This document shows positions 16,075 to 24,771 of a DNA stretch of 64,000 bases, piece by piece (position 1 is the stretch's first letter; each line of letters starts with the position of its first letter). Made by a program: the position numbers and the translations under genes. Location: the NCBI RefSeq assembly GCF_023276405.1, contig NZ_JALRMO010000001.1, positions 3,410,001 through 3,474,000 of the forward strand. Reading direction: 5' to 3'. The DNA is from Paenibacillus hamazuiensis (GTDB lineage: Bacteria; Bacillota; Bacilli; Paenibacillales; NBRC-103111). The notes beneath the pieces were generated by a model, which worked only from the letters and a program-made list of their open reading frames with translations, did no database searches and was not told where the DNA came from.

Positions 16075-18317
16075 GTAAGTTCTCCCTTGGCGGTTGTTTT
16101 TTGCTGCGGCACTTCGCTCGGGTATTCGATCCGCGAGTGGAAGATGCCGAGCAGCGTTTCATTCAGCGTTTTCGCGATCTGGTCAAGCTCCTTGAGCGTC
16201 AGGTCGCATTCGTTGAACTGGCCGTCATCCAGCCGGTTTTTGATGATTTTGCGCACCATCGAGTCGATCTGCTCGACCGTCGGGTTGCGCAGCGAGCGGA
16301 CGGCCGCTTCTATGCAGTCGGCAATGCCGACGATGGCGGCTTCCTTCGACTGCGCCTTCGGGCCGGGATAGCGGAAATCCTCTTCCAGCACTTCCTTGCC
16401 CTCTCCGGCTTCCTCCGCCTGCTTTTTCGCCTTATGATAAAAATACTGCAGCAGCGTCGTTCCGTGATGCTGCTCGGCAATGTCCCGCAGCGATTTCGGC
16501 ATGTTGTATTCCTTGAGCATCTCGACGCCGTCACGGGCATGCGCGATGATAATCGACTTGCTGAGCGCCGGGTCGATCCGATCGTGCGGATTTTCGATGT
16601 TCGTCTGATTTTCGATAAAATAGTTCGGCCGCTTCGTCTTGCCGATGTCGTGATAATACGAGCCGACGCGGCACAGCAGCCCGTCCGCGCCGATCGCCTC
16701 GGCCGCCGCTTCCGCCAGATTGCCCACCATCACGCTGTGATGGTACGTTCCCGGCGTTTCGGTCAGCAGCTTGCGCAGCAGCGGATGGTTCGGATTCGAC
16801 AGCTCGACGAGCTTGAGCGGCGACAAGATGCCGAAGGCGATTTCGAAAAACGGCAGCAGTCCGATCACGAATACGGAGGTGATGATTCCGCCGGCAACCG
16901 CGAAGGAAAGCGCGAATATCGCGTCTTTTTTCGTAAAATGATCGTCCAGCAGCAGCAAGGAGGCAATCGCCAGCAGCCCGAACAAGGAAACCATCATCCC
17001 GGCGCGCAGGATTGTGAGCCGCTGGCTCGCTCTTTGGATCGAAAACATCGCGGCCAAGGAAGTGACGAGCGTCACAAGCCCATACCGGTAATCGAACAGC
17101 TGCGAGTGGTCGACGTTGTAAATGACGCTGGCAAGCGCGCTAAAAATGACCGAAGAGATAAAAGCGATGTTCTCTTCCAGCAAAATCGTAATCAACATCG
17201 CCCCGAGCGCCGTCGGTGCAAGAAAACCGATGTACGGGTAATCAAGGCTTTGTCCGAGCGTAATGATGCGCATTCCGGCGATGTTGATAATAAAAATGAG
17301 CAGCAGCATGATCAACTGCGAATTGTTATGATTGATCGGCAGCCGACTCTGTCTGACGAACATGTACAGCGCGCCGGAAAACAACGAAACAAGCAGCAAA
17401 AGCCCTATCTGAGGGGCGTAATTGGAATCTTCCTTCAGCAAATCGAGAGATTTCAGCTTCTGGTACAGCTCTTCGGTGATCGGCTCGCCTTTTTTGACGA
17501 GCACTTCGTTTTTATCGATCATGACAGGCTTGACGTTATCCCGGGCGTGTCCCTTCGCTTCGTCCGTTCCTTTCTGATCGAAAAACTTGTTCGGCGTAAT
17601 CGAAAAGCGGATGATTTCCTGCACCAGCTCGCGGTTCACGCTTTTGGTCAGCGTCGAGGCGTTGACGAGCTCGGCCGTTTTGGCCCAAGCCGTTTGTGCG
17701 TCCAGCAGTTGATCGTTCATCAGCCGTCTGACAATGTCGATGGCTACCGGCTCCATCGTCGCCAAATCCTCTGCGGTAAGCCGGGGCAGCTTGTAAAAAG
17801 CCTCCTCGGGAATGCGGTACTCCTGCTCCCGCAGCTTCTTGCGGATTTCCTGCAGCAGTGCGTCCGCATACTGACCGCTGCCGGCAAGCGATCTCAGCTG
17901 CTTTTCCTCAAAATCGGTCTTGATCGTCGGCAGAATGGTGCGGTAAATGTTGACCTTGTCCGCAGGAGTCACTTCCGCGTCCCCGTTCAGCTGCGTCAGC
18001 TTTTCGAATATCGCTTCGATCAGCCCTTCGTTTTTCAAGGACACGATCTGGTACACCGGCTGCACCTTCTGGGCCGCTTCCTCCTTCGCCTTCTCGGTCG
18101 CCACCGCGTCCGGAATCGGCCCCGGAGCCAAAATATCCTTTTCGTTGATCGAGCCGAGCCGGATATCGTAAGTTTCCGGAACGACCTTATGCATCAACGC
18201 GAAATATAAAAGCAGAGTAAGCGCAAAAAAGAGCAGAAAACGGATGCCTGCACTGTATTTCCAACCAATTAGCCTGTATTGAAATTTTCCTTGGATGGAA
18301 ACCTGGTTCTTGATCAT
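16071..18317 (-). CDS. yqfF: 7TM-HD family membrane protein YqfF (PgpH-type, likely c-di-AMP phosphodiesterase)
   Basis: The 748-residue protein has one N-terminal membrane helix (about 25-45), a long extracellular 7TMR-HDED region (about 50-300), seven membrane helices (about 305-490) and a cytoplasmic HD domain. The HD residues are visible as HHSVMVGNLAEAA, SYYHDIGKTKRP and later IIAHARDGVEML and EQHHG. PgpH of Listeria, of this architecture, hydrolyses cyclic di-AMP; the same activity here is inferred. Its place between phoH and ybeY is conserved. The RBS before the ATG is weak. Confidence 0.93.
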   Translation of the reverse strand: MIKNQVSIQGKFQYRLIGWKYSAGIRFLLFFALTLLLYFALMHKVVPETYDIRLGSINEKDILAPGPIPDAVATEKAKEEAAQKVQPVYQIVSLKNEGLIEAIFEKLTQLNGDAEVTPADKVNIYRTILPTIKTDFEEKQLRSLAGSGQYADALLQEIRKKLREQEYRIPEEAFYKLPRLTAEDLATMEPVAIDIVRRLMNDQLLDAQTAWAKTAELVNASTLTKSVNRELVQEIIRFSITPNKFFDQKGTDEAKGHARDNVKPVMIDKNEVLVKKGEPITEELYQKLKSLDLLKEDSNYAPQIGLLLLVSLFSGALYMFVRQSRLPINHNNSQLIMLLLIFIINIAGMRIITLGQSLDYPYIGFLAPTALGAMLITILLEENIAFISSVIFSALASVIYNVDHSQLFDYRYGLVTLVTSLAAMFSIQRASQRLTILRAGMMVSLFGLLAIASLLLLDDHFTKKDAIFALSFAVAGGIITSVFVIGLLPFFEIAFGILSPLKLVELSNPNHPLLRKLLTETPGTYHHSVMVGNLAEAAAEAIGADGLLCRVGSYYHDIGKTKRPNYFIENQTNIENPHDRIDPALSKSIIIAHARDGVEMLKEYNMPKSLRDIAEQHHGTTLLQYFYHKAKKQAEEAGEGKEVLEEDFRYPGPKAQSKEAAIVGIADCIEAAVRSLRNPTVEQIDSMVRKIIKNRLDDGQFNECDLTLKELDQIAKTLNETLLGIFHSRIEYPSEVPQQKTTAKGELT

Positions 18318-18359
18318 GAAACTCAGCCCTTTCCAGCCCTTTCCACGGAACCTGTCGAG

Positions 18360-19325
18360 CTATTTTTCCTTATCCTCATTATAAGCGACAATGATCTTTT
18401 GAACCAACGAATGTCTGACGACGTCTTCCTCGGCAAATGTAATGAAACCGATCTCCTCGATATTGCGCAAAATGCGCCGGGCCTCCACAAGGCCGGACGA
18501 TTTGCCCCGGGGCAAATCGATTTGCGTCACGTCCCCGGTAATAACCATCTTCGAACCGAAACCGAGCCGCGTCAAAAACATCTTCATCTGCTCCGGCGTC
18601 GTATTTTGCGCCTCGTCCAAAATAATGAACGAGTCGTCAAGCGTGCGGCCCCTCATATAGGCGAGCGGCGCTATTTCAATAAGGCCTCGCTCGAGAGACT
18701 TGACGACATGTTCGGGACCGAGCACATCATTAAGTGCATCATACAACGGCCGCAAATACGGGTCAACCTTCTCCTGCAAATCGCCGGGCAAAAATCCGAG
18801 GCTTTCGCCCGCTTCGACGGCCGGCCGGGTCAGCACGATCCGCTTAACCTTGCCTTCCTTAAGCGCCGCAACGGCGAGAACGACGGCCAAATACGTCTTG
18901 CCGGTGCCGGCCGGCCCGATCCCGAACACGATGTCTTTTTTCCGGATAGCGGTAATATATTGCTTCTGGCCGATCGTTTTGACGCGAATCGGCTTGCCTT
19001 TGTACGTGGTCGTAATTTCCCCTTTGAACAAGTCGAGGAGCTGGTCCGCCTTCATTTGCTTGGCCAATTCGACCGCATAATGGACGTCCCGTTCGTTTAA
19101 GGTATAATTGTTTCGGATCAATTGAAGGAGAACCTCGAATAATTGCTGCAGCGCGGATACTTGCTCCGCATCGCCCTGAATGACAATTTCCTCTTCGCGG
19201 GTAAAGATTTGCGCCTTGATTTCATTTTCGATCAAATGAAGAAATTTATCCTGCGGCCCGAACAAAGCGAGCCCTTCCGCCGTATTTTTCAGCGCAATTT
19301 TCACGATGTTTGCATTGTCGATCAA
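18360..19325 (-). CDS. phoH: PhoH-like ATPase
   Basis: This is a 321-residue PhoH family protein, a RecA-fold ATPase linked to RNA metabolism, with the P-loop GIGPAGTGKTYLAV near residue 140 and the Walker B segment SFIILDEAQNTTPEQM near 235. The stretch LTRPAVEAGESLGFLPGDL is family-typical. The start is TTG 19325 (MIDNANIVKIAL) with GGAGAATGAGG upstream. It follows yqfD and precedes yqfF, the standard Firmicute order phoH-yqfF-ybeY-dgkA. Confidence 0.95.
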   Translation of the reverse strand: MIDNANIVKIALKNTAEGLALFGPQDKFLHLIENEIKAQIFTREEEIVIQGDAEQVSALQQLFEVLLQLIRNNYTLNERDVHYAVELAKQMKADQLLDLFKGEITTTYKGKPIRVKTIGQKQYITAIRKKDIVFGIGPAGTGKTYLAVVLAVAALKEGKVKRIVLTRPAVEAGESLGFLPGDLQEKVDPYLRPLYDALNDVLGPEHVVKSLERGLIEIAPLAYMRGRTLDDSFIILDEAQNTTPEQMKMFLTRLGFGSKMVITGDVTQIDLPRGKSSGLVEARRILRNIEEIGFITFAEEDVVRHSLVQKIIVAYNEDKEK

Positions 19326-19407
19326 CAGGCCTCATTCTCCTTATCTTTTGCTTAGGCTACTCCGGCACGATTCCGTCCACTTCGCTAATTTTCGCCGCAC
19401 TCACTGG

Positions 19408-20589
19408 TCACGGGACGATAGGCAGCTCTTCCATGATGTACTCTTCGACTTCCAGATGTACTTCCATATAAACTTTACCATTCTCCGCCTTTTCATGCAA
19501 AATTTTTTCGCTGACGACCTTCGCATCCGGCCCGGCGGCGGCGACAATTTCCGACCTGGCCTGCTCCAGTCCGATTTTTTTCGCCTCCTGCGGATCGATC
19601 GGCTGCTCTATCATATTCACTTCCATTACGCGTTCGTTCATCCAGCCGATAGGCAGCGTCCAGCTGCGCCACTGCAGCTGGTGAAGCTCGGGTACCGTTT
19701 CGAACCGCTCGAAGGGCACTTTGCCGTAGCCCGTCACCTGCAAGCCGCGGGAGCCGAAAACGAGATAAAACCGCTTCTTCACGTCCCCGGTGTACACTTT
19801 ATACTCCTGCGTCAAAGGGACCTCCACCTTCGGCGTATACCAAACGATTCCTTTCACTTTCCCGCTCGCCACCACCGTCTGCTGATGCTGCTCGTCCCCA
19901 ATAATGCCGGAAATAAGGATGTCCCCTTTGCGGACATACGTATTGGCTTTCACGAGAGGTTTCCCCTTCTCCGCGAAAATGCTCGTCACCAGCGCGTTTT
20001 TGCTCGCCACCATATGCCTCGGGCTGCTGAGCGGCTTTTGCTCCGGCAGCTTCGACTCCACCACCTTGATGACCACGTGCGTGCCGCGGACTTCGACTCC
20101 GACCCAGGCGGTGCCGGGCAAAGCCGTTTGCAGCTGGCGAGCCAGCATTTCCGGGTCCTTCAGGCGGAATTTCCACTGCAGCTCGTAAATTCCTTGCTGC
20201 TTCGCCGCTTCGAGAATGCGGCTTGTCTCGATCGTATCGTTGCCCTCCACCTGAACGCGCCAAATGATCGAAGAAAGCACATAAATGCCGATGACGAAAC
20301 CGATCAGCCCGGCGGCGAAAAATTTACGTTTCCACAGTTTGTCCATCATGAAAGGAAACCCGTGCCGCTCCTTGGTGCGGATGCGGGAGCCTGTCTCCTT
20401 CAGCAGCGGGCGCAGCCGGAAAAAATCTTTCAGCCCGATGTACAGCCGCACGGCGGTCTCGTCCGAAAATCGGATATCCCAAAGCTGAAACCCTTTCTGC
20501 ACCATCAAATTGATGAGCCTCTCCAGCTGGCGTCCCTTGATTTCAACCAGCACATAACCTCTCCACTTGGCAAAAAACGACGATTTCAC
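19408..20589 (-). CDS. yqfD: Sporulation protein YqfD
   Basis: YqfD is a mother-cell sporulation protein with similarity to stage IV protein families. The 393-residue product starts with a short cytoplasmic domain (GYVLVEIKGRQLERLINLMV), has one membrane helix near residue 95 (FFAAGLIGFVIGIYVLSSII), and then a large outer domain with ILEAAKQQGIYELQWKFRLKD (FtsQ/POTRA-like) and IVWYTPKVEVPL. Pairing with yqfC just upstream (18 bp) is conserved. In B. subtilis the pair is under sigma-E; the same is inferred here. Confidence 0.92.
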   Translation of the reverse strand: MKSSFFAKWRGYVLVEIKGRQLERLINLMVQKGFQLWDIRFSDETAVRLYIGLKDFFRLRPLLKETGSRIRTKERHGFPFMMDKLWKRKFFAAGLIGFVIGIYVLSSIIWRVQVEGNDTIETSRILEAAKQQGIYELQWKFRLKDPEMLARQLQTALPGTAWVGVEVRGTHVVIKVVESKLPEQKPLSSPRHMVASKNALVTSIFAEKGKPLVKANTYVRKGDILISGIIGDEQHQQTVVASGKVKGIVWYTPKVEVPLTQEYKVYTGDVKKRFYLVFGSRGLQVTGYGKVPFERFETVPELHQLQWRSWTLPIGWMNERVMEVNMIEQPIDPQEAKKIGLEQARSEIVAAAGPDAKVVSEKILHEKAENGKVYMEVHLEVEEYIMEELPIVP

Positions 20590-20606
20590 GGCTTCTCCCC
20601 CGCTTC

Positions 20607-20885
20607 TTACGGATGATATTTAATATCGTGGATGACGCCCTCGATGAACACTTCCTCGCTTAAAATGGCCCGGATGGCAAGCTGTTTCCCGAACACCTCG
20701 AGCTGACCCTTGGACAACGCCAGCTTCAAATGCTCGCTGGAAAAATGAAGGACGCCGCGATGGTTTTCGATGTATACCTGCACATTGCCTACCATCGTGA
20801 TGCGCGGCAGATCCATGACCACGTCCTGAGGCAGGTCTAGCAGTTTTGCGGTAAAGTTGTTGATTTTCTTCGACAAGCTGCGCAT
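20607..20885 (-). CDS. yqfC: Sporulation protein YqfC
   Basis: A 92-residue YabP/YqfC family protein. The diagnostic block is DLPRITMVGNVQVYIENHRGVL, followed by KGQLEVFGKQLAIRAILSEEVFIEGVI. CAGGAGGG precedes the ATG. YabP-type proteins are thought to guide spore coat assembly; YqfC itself is expressed in the mother cell. It is the first gene of the long minus-strand block, so a promoter must lie in the 280 bp upstream. Confidence 0.93.
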   Translation of the reverse strand: MRSLSKKINNFTAKLLDLPQDVVMDLPRITMVGNVQVYIENHRGVLHFSSEHLKLALSKGQLEVFGKQLAIRAILSEEVFIEGVIHDIKYHP

Positions 20886-20990
20886 GAACTGTAAACCCTC
20901 CTGAGTGAACGGATTTGACGGCGTGCCGTTTTGACATAGGGCAAAACGGCGGCCTGAAGGCGGTCAAATACCTGCTATACCGGCTATTTA

Positions 20991-21020
20991 CACCATATGC
21001 GGCGGCGGCTGCAATTATGA
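20991..21020 (-). promoter_or_regulatory. Possible sigma-E promoter for yqfC-yqfD
   Basis: On the minus strand TCATAATT (21020-21013) and CATATGGT (20999-20992) resemble the sigma-E -35 and -10 elements with a 13-bp gap, about 110 bp before the yqfC start. The -10 match is imperfect, so this is suggestive only and rests partly on the known regulation of yqfCD in B. subtilis. Confidence 0.3.
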
Positions 21021-21069
21021 AGACTGTGCTTCTCAAGCGAGCAAAGCGCCATTTTTTCCAAAAAAAGAG

Positions 21070-21103
21070 TTGACAATCGAAGTGTACTAATCGTATAGTA
21101 CAC
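21070..21103 (+). promoter_or_regulatory. Promoter with overlapping palindromic operator for the GntR/ABC operon
   Basis: TTGACA (21070-21075) and TATAGT (21094-21099) are 18 bp apart. A perfect palindrome, GTGTACTA-N6-TAGTACAC (21082-21103), overlaps the spacer and -10 box, so a bound dimer would block RNA polymerase. A second, looser pair GTGTATG/CATACAC follows at 21112-21137. The first downstream gene encodes a YtrA-type GntR repressor, so self-repression is the simple reading. Confidence 0.75.
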
Positions 21104-21168
21104 ACCATGAGGTGTATGAACCACGTAGTACATACACTTGCCAATCCAGCGACCTAGGAGATGGGCTG

Positions 21169-21558
21169 ATGAAGGTGATATTCAATAACCGGGATCCGGT
21201 TTATTTGCAGGTGGTCCGGTATTTCAAGCAGGAAATCGCCACCGGCAGGCTGCAGGCAGGCCAAGAGATCCCGTCGCGGCGCGAGCTGGCGGGACTTCTC
21301 GAAATTAACCCGAATACCGCGCAGAAGGCTTACAAGGAAATGGAGGAACAAGGATTGATTCGTACGGAAGGCAATTCCCCAAGCCGCATTACGACGGACC
21401 GGAGCGTGCTCAGTTCGATCCGTGAGGAGCTCATTTTGGAGGCGGTCCATACGTTCGTTTCGCAGGTTAAAACTATCGATGTCCCTTTGGACGAGCTGCT
21501 GCAAATAGTGAAAGAAACTTATACGGCAGAGCGGGCCAAGGAACAGGGGGAACCATGA
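21169..21558 (+). CDS. GntR family repressor, YtrA-like
   Basis: A 129-residue regulator with an N-terminal winged helix (FNNRDPVYLQVVRYFKQEI, IPSRRELAGLLEINPNTAQK, YKEMEEQGLIRTEG) and a short helical dimerisation tail instead of an effector domain, as in the YtrA subfamily that controls ABC transporters. The start ATG 21169 follows AGGAG by 9 bases; an earlier in-frame ATG lies within the operator region. The stop overlaps the start of the ABC ATPase gene (ATGA). It probably binds the palindrome just upstream. The inducer is unknown; YtrA-type systems often answer to cell-wall antibiotics. Confidence 0.9.
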   Translation: MKVIFNNRDPVYLQVVRYFKQEIATGRLQAGQEIPSRRELAGLLEINPNTAQKAYKEMEEQGLIRTEGNSPSRITTDRSVLSSIREELILEAVHTFVSQVKTIDVPLDELLQIVKETYTAERAKEQGEP

Positions 21559-22247
21559 TGATTCAAGTAACGGGATTGACGAAAAAATACGGGCGGAAAA
21601 AAGTGCTGAACGGCGTCAGCTTTACCGCGGAGAAAGGGCAAATAACATGCCTGATCGGCATTAACGGCGTCGGCAAATCGACGATCATGAAGGCGATCAT
21701 GGGGCTTACCCCGATACAAGGCGGTCAAATTTCGATCGACGGTCAACCGGTCGACAAACGCATTTACGAAAAGGTGGCCTTTATTCCGGATACGATTACG
21801 ATGCCGCCGCAGATGACGGTAGGCGAAGCGCTTCTTTTTATGAGCGATTTTTACGACAAATGGAACGAAAAACGGGCCGAGGAGCTTCTCGCCTTTTTCA
21901 AGCTGAACCGCACCGATCGGATCTCGGAGCTGTCGAAGGGGAACGCCGCCAAAGCGAACATGCTGCTCGGGCTCGCCATGGATGTGGATTATTTGCTGAT
22001 GGACGAACCGTTCTCGGGCATTGACATGTTCAGCCGCGAGCAGATCGCCAAGGTGTTCACAAGCCATCTCATCGAAGACCGCGGCGTGCTGATCACGACC
22101 CACGAGATCCAGGATATCGAGCATTTGATCGACAAGGCGGTGCTGTTGGATCAAGGAAGCGTGCTGAAGGAATTCCAGACGGAGGACCTTCGCCTGTCCG
22201 AAGGAAAATCCGTCGTAGACGTCATGAGAGAGGTGTATATGGGATGA
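21555..22247 (+). CDS. ABC transporter ATP-binding protein
   Basis: The 230-residue ATPase has Walker A GINGVGKST, Q-loop region PDTITMPPQM, a variant signature LSKGNAAKANMLLGLAM (LSKGN in place of LSGGQ), Walker B YLLMDEPFSGID and the switch His in LITTHEI. The overall type is that of export or stress-response ABC systems of the YtrB/CcmA kind. It overlaps both neighbours by 4 bp, so regulator, ATPase and permease are made together. Confidence 0.95.
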   Translation: MMIQVTGLTKKYGRKKVLNGVSFTAEKGQITCLIGINGVGKSTIMKAIMGLTPIQGGQISIDGQPVDKRIYEKVAFIPDTITMPPQMTVGEALLFMSDFYDKWNEKRAEELLAFFKLNRTDRISELSKGNAAKANMLLGLAMDVDYLLMDEPFSGIDMFSREQIAKVFTSHLIEDRGVLITTHEIQDIEHLIDKAVLLDQGSVLKEFQTEDLRLSEGKSVVDVMREVYMG

Positions 22248-23080
22248 GCCGTTATTTCAAGCTGCTCCATTATGAGTTGTTTCGCGTCCGGAAAATTTAT
22301 CTCGCTTTGTTCGCCGTCATTTTGATTTTACAGCTTGCGGGAATGTATTTGTATGCCCATTCTTATTTATCCATGGCCGGCGAAACGATGCGTGCAGAGT
22401 CGCTCAGCGCGGCTCAGTACATCGCCAAATACAGACCGACGAGCTTCTACAGCTATACGGTGAACAGCGCTTTGTTTTCGGGAGCGATTGCGCTCGCGGC
22501 CTCGGTACTGCTCATTTACGTGTTTCTGATCTGGTACCGGGACTGGCTCGGCAAAAATATGTTCATTTATCGGCTGCTCATGATCCCGGCATCCCGAATG
22601 AGCGTGTACTTAGCCAAACTGAGCGCGATTTTGCTTATGGTTTTGGGGCTCGTGGCGTTCGAGCTGCTGGTTGTTCCGGTGCAAAATGCCGCGTTCAACG
22701 CACTCGTTCCTTCCGAACTCAGATATTCGAATACGGTGGCCGACATCGTGGCCTCGCATACCTATTTGCAAATAGTGATGCCGGTCCGGTTTGTGGACTT
22801 TATCGTGTATTATGCGGCGGGAGCCGCCGGCGTTGTTATCATTTTTACGGCAATACTTATCGAACGATGTTTTCGGATCAAAGGAGCGGTCGGCGCCATC
22901 GCGTACGGCGCCATCGCGGTAGTCGTCTTTATTTTGCCGGTGTTTATGGCGGAGGAACTGTTTCCGGCTCACTTTTACCCGCAGGAAATAGTTTGGATGG
23001 AAGCGGCGCTCGGCACCTTAATTGCCTGTGGTTCGCTCGCGCTAAGCGCTTATTTGCTTAAAAATAAAGTAACGGTCTAG
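22244..23080 (+). CDS. ABC transporter permease subunit
   Basis: A 278-residue membrane protein with six likely helices: about 18-38, a long outside loop with the segment GETMRAESLSAAQYI, then helices near 80-105, 122-142, 178-205, 215-238 and 250-272. It has no conserved motif beyond the hydrophobic pattern and is assigned by its 4-bp overlap with the ATPase gene. The substrate is unknown. Exported protein and small protein genes follow in the same direction. Confidence 0.85.
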   Translation: MSRYFKLLHYELFRVRKIYLALFAVILILQLAGMYLYAHSYLSMAGETMRAESLSAAQYIAKYRPTSFYSYTVNSALFSGAIALAASVLLIYVFLIWYRDWLGKNMFIYRLLMIPASRMSVYLAKLSAILLMVLGLVAFELLVVPVQNAAFNALVPSELRYSNTVADIVASHTYLQIVMPVRFVDFIVYYAAGAAGVVIIFTAILIERCFRIKGAVGAIAYGAIAVVVFILPVFMAEELFPAHFYPQEIVWMEAALGTLIACGSLALSAYLLKNKVTV

Positions 23081-23092
23081 GAGGCTTCCGAA

Positions 23093-24301
23093 ATGAAGCG
23101 ATATTGGTTTTCCTTCTTGTTTGTTCCTTTAATCTTGGCAGGGGTCGGCTCCTATTATATTCAGGCGGCGGCGAATCCTTTGCCCGAGTTCGTGCTGCAG
23201 CGGCAATCGGGCGACAGCGGCATAACCTCGAACGTAGTCCTGCAGGGCAACTTCGGAAATAACCCCGAGTTCACCGAAAGTGTCTCGATTGATGCCCAAG
23301 GGAGTGAGTATCGCAGAGATACGACTTTATTTGGAAAGCTGACCCGCAGCTGGTACGTCCCGGAAATGCGTAAACTGGTCAAAGATTATCCCGGGTTCAT
23401 GCGGGGCAAGCTGAACGTTCGCTCTCTTTATGAGGATGAGAAACGGCTCGCTTATGTCGACGTGAATAGCGAAGGTCCCGCGGACTCTCCGGACTATACG
23501 TTCGATGTCTCCGTATTGGATAAATCAACGAAGCAAACGGTCACTTACAAAACTGCCGTGCCTGGCGGTAAACAATACCGAGTCCTCATTGTTCACGATG
23601 TACAGGCAGCGGACGAGAACCTGAAGGTGCTGACCGCCAATTACGCTGCACACGGCGAGCCGGAGCTTCATCTTTACACGCTCGGTTTGCAAAGCGGAAA
23701 AGAACCGACGGACCAACTGCTGACGTACGATGTTCCGGTTCCTTCGGAGAGCGAAGCGTCCTTGCAAACGAATTATATGTCCGACGACGTAAAGCCTTCC
23801 CCCTACTCTCTGCTCTACGTCTCGCTGTCGAAGACGGTTAAATCGGGCGGCAGCTACGTCTCGGAAGAAACGGGAGGACGATTGCTTGTCTTTAATATAA
23901 CGAACGGACAGGAAGTGAAAATAAACTCGAAAGAAATCGACGATTTGCTAAGCGGCGGCCGCAGCAATTATATGGACATGATGCTCGCGGGCGAATGGCT
24001 CACTCTTGTCAAGAGAACGGATGAAGGAATCCGGACGGTCCGATACAACATCAAAAGCGGACAATCCTCCGGGCAGCTTTTTTCTCCGGTAACCAACCCG
24101 TGGACCATTGCCGTGAAAGATCATTTTATGTATGTGGTAACCGGCTCCAAGCCAAAAGGCGACTCCGCGCCCCTCTTGACGGTCGTCGATCTCGCCTCGG
24201 GAAACACGGTATATCAGGGAATCGTCGGTTTGCGGGAAAACGACCGGCATTCGGCGGAAATTGTCAACAACCTGAACGTTTATGGTTTGACCTTCCAATA
24301 A
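23093..24301 (+). CDS. Membrane-anchored or exported protein of the ABC operon, unknown function
   Basis: The 402-residue product begins with a short positive N-terminus and a hydrophobic export segment (FSFLFVPLILAGVGSYYI, about 5-22) followed by a possible cleavage site after IQAAA. The rest is hydrophilic with repeating beta-type blocks (TYDVPVPS, RLLVFNITNG, TVRYNIKSGQ, LLTVVDLASGNT), which suggests a beta-propeller-like outer domain. The start has AGGAGGC 8 bases upstream and lies 12 bp after the permease stop. It could be an accessory or sensor subunit; I do not recognise a named family. Confidence 0.75.
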   Translation: MKRYWFSFLFVPLILAGVGSYYIQAAANPLPEFVLQRQSGDSGITSNVVLQGNFGNNPEFTESVSIDAQGSEYRRDTTLFGKLTRSWYVPEMRKLVKDYPGFMRGKLNVRSLYEDEKRLAYVDVNSEGPADSPDYTFDVSVLDKSTKQTVTYKTAVPGGKQYRVLIVHDVQAADENLKVLTANYAAHGEPELHLYTLGLQSGKEPTDQLLTYDVPVPSESEASLQTNYMSDDVKPSPYSLLYVSLSKTVKSGGSYVSEETGGRLLVFNITNGQEVKINSKEIDDLLSGGRSNYMDMMLAGEWLTLVKRTDEGIRTVRYNIKSGQSSGQLFSPVTNPWTIAVKDHFMYVVTGSKPKGDSAPLLTVVDLASGNTVYQGIVGLRENDRHSAEIVNNLNVYGLTFQ

Positions 24302-24320
24302 GCCGCGAGGAGATTCCGCT

Positions 24321-24560
24321 ATGGACCCGCACAAAGTGGCAGCCGTATTGAAAGAGTATGAGGTCTATATATACCGAATCGCACATTATTTGCTGCAGAA
24401 AGAAAGCAGTGCGATCGCGGCGGCGGAAAATACGCTGCTCGAGCTGGCGCAAACGCCCTTCTTCCTCACGGGCTGCGAGGCGGAACGGAAAAGGCGGGCG
24501 AAGATGACCGCGATCAAACATGCGCTGTCGTTGGCCAAGCATACTGCCGGGCGGAAATAA
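24321..24560 (+). CDS. Small helical protein, sigma-factor region-2-like, last gene of the ABC operon
   Basis: A 79-residue protein, MDPHKVAAVLKEYEVYIYRI at the start. The layout (a Y-R-I-A-x-Y-L-L helix, then AAENTLLELAQTPFF, then a basic helix RKRRAKMTAIKHALSLA) resembles the first part of sigma-70 region 2, but it has no region 4 and is too short to be a working sigma factor. GAGGAG is well placed before the ATG, 19 bp after the upstream stop. Role unknown. Confidence 0.6.
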   Translation: MDPHKVAAVLKEYEVYIYRIAHYLLQKESSAIAAAENTLLELAQTPFFLTGCEAERKRRAKMTAIKHALSLAKHTAGRK

Positions 24561-24629
24561 ATATATTATGCAAAAGAGCAGCCGGGAGGGTCAAACATCC
24601 CAGGATGATCATTTTAAACGAGAACAAAT

Positions 24630-24690
24630 CCCCCAAAAGCAAGAGTGAACCTTGCCGCCTATTCCTGGTACTTTTGGGGAGCCCACGGTT
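24630..24690. repeat. Short dispersed repeat, copy 2, with CCCCAAAAG/CTTTTGGGG hairpin
   Basis: CCCCCAAAAG, AACCTT, GCCGCCTATTCC and GGTAC occur in the order seen at 13284-13323. Here the repeat is closed by CTTTTGGGGAG, so the whole can fold into a hairpin. It lies in the gap between two convergent genes. Confidence 0.5.
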
Positions 24691-24724
24691 GTCCGCAAAA
24701 ATCAGCCATGCATAATTTCCTATG

Positions 24725-24761
24725 TAAAAAAAGTGCGCCCCCGGAAATTTCGGGGGCACAC
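24725..24761 (-). terminator. Terminator of the floA-downstream gene
   Basis: GTGTGCCCCCG and CGGGGGCGCAC pair with one G-U type deviation around AAATTTC and are followed on the minus strand by CTTTTTTTACA. It ends the nfeD-floA transcript 10 bp after the last stop codon. Confidence 0.85.
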
Positions 24762-24771
24762 TTATTAAAGA

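Noticed and set aside
16101-18209. 702-codon plus-strand open frame opposite yqfF
   Set aside because: It is antisense to a fully recognisable 7TM-HD gene, very Arg/Asp/His-rich, and without RBS or domains.
21112-21168. Longer GntR start at 21112
   Set aside because: It lies next to the operator, has no RBS, and the conserved domain begins after ATG 21169.
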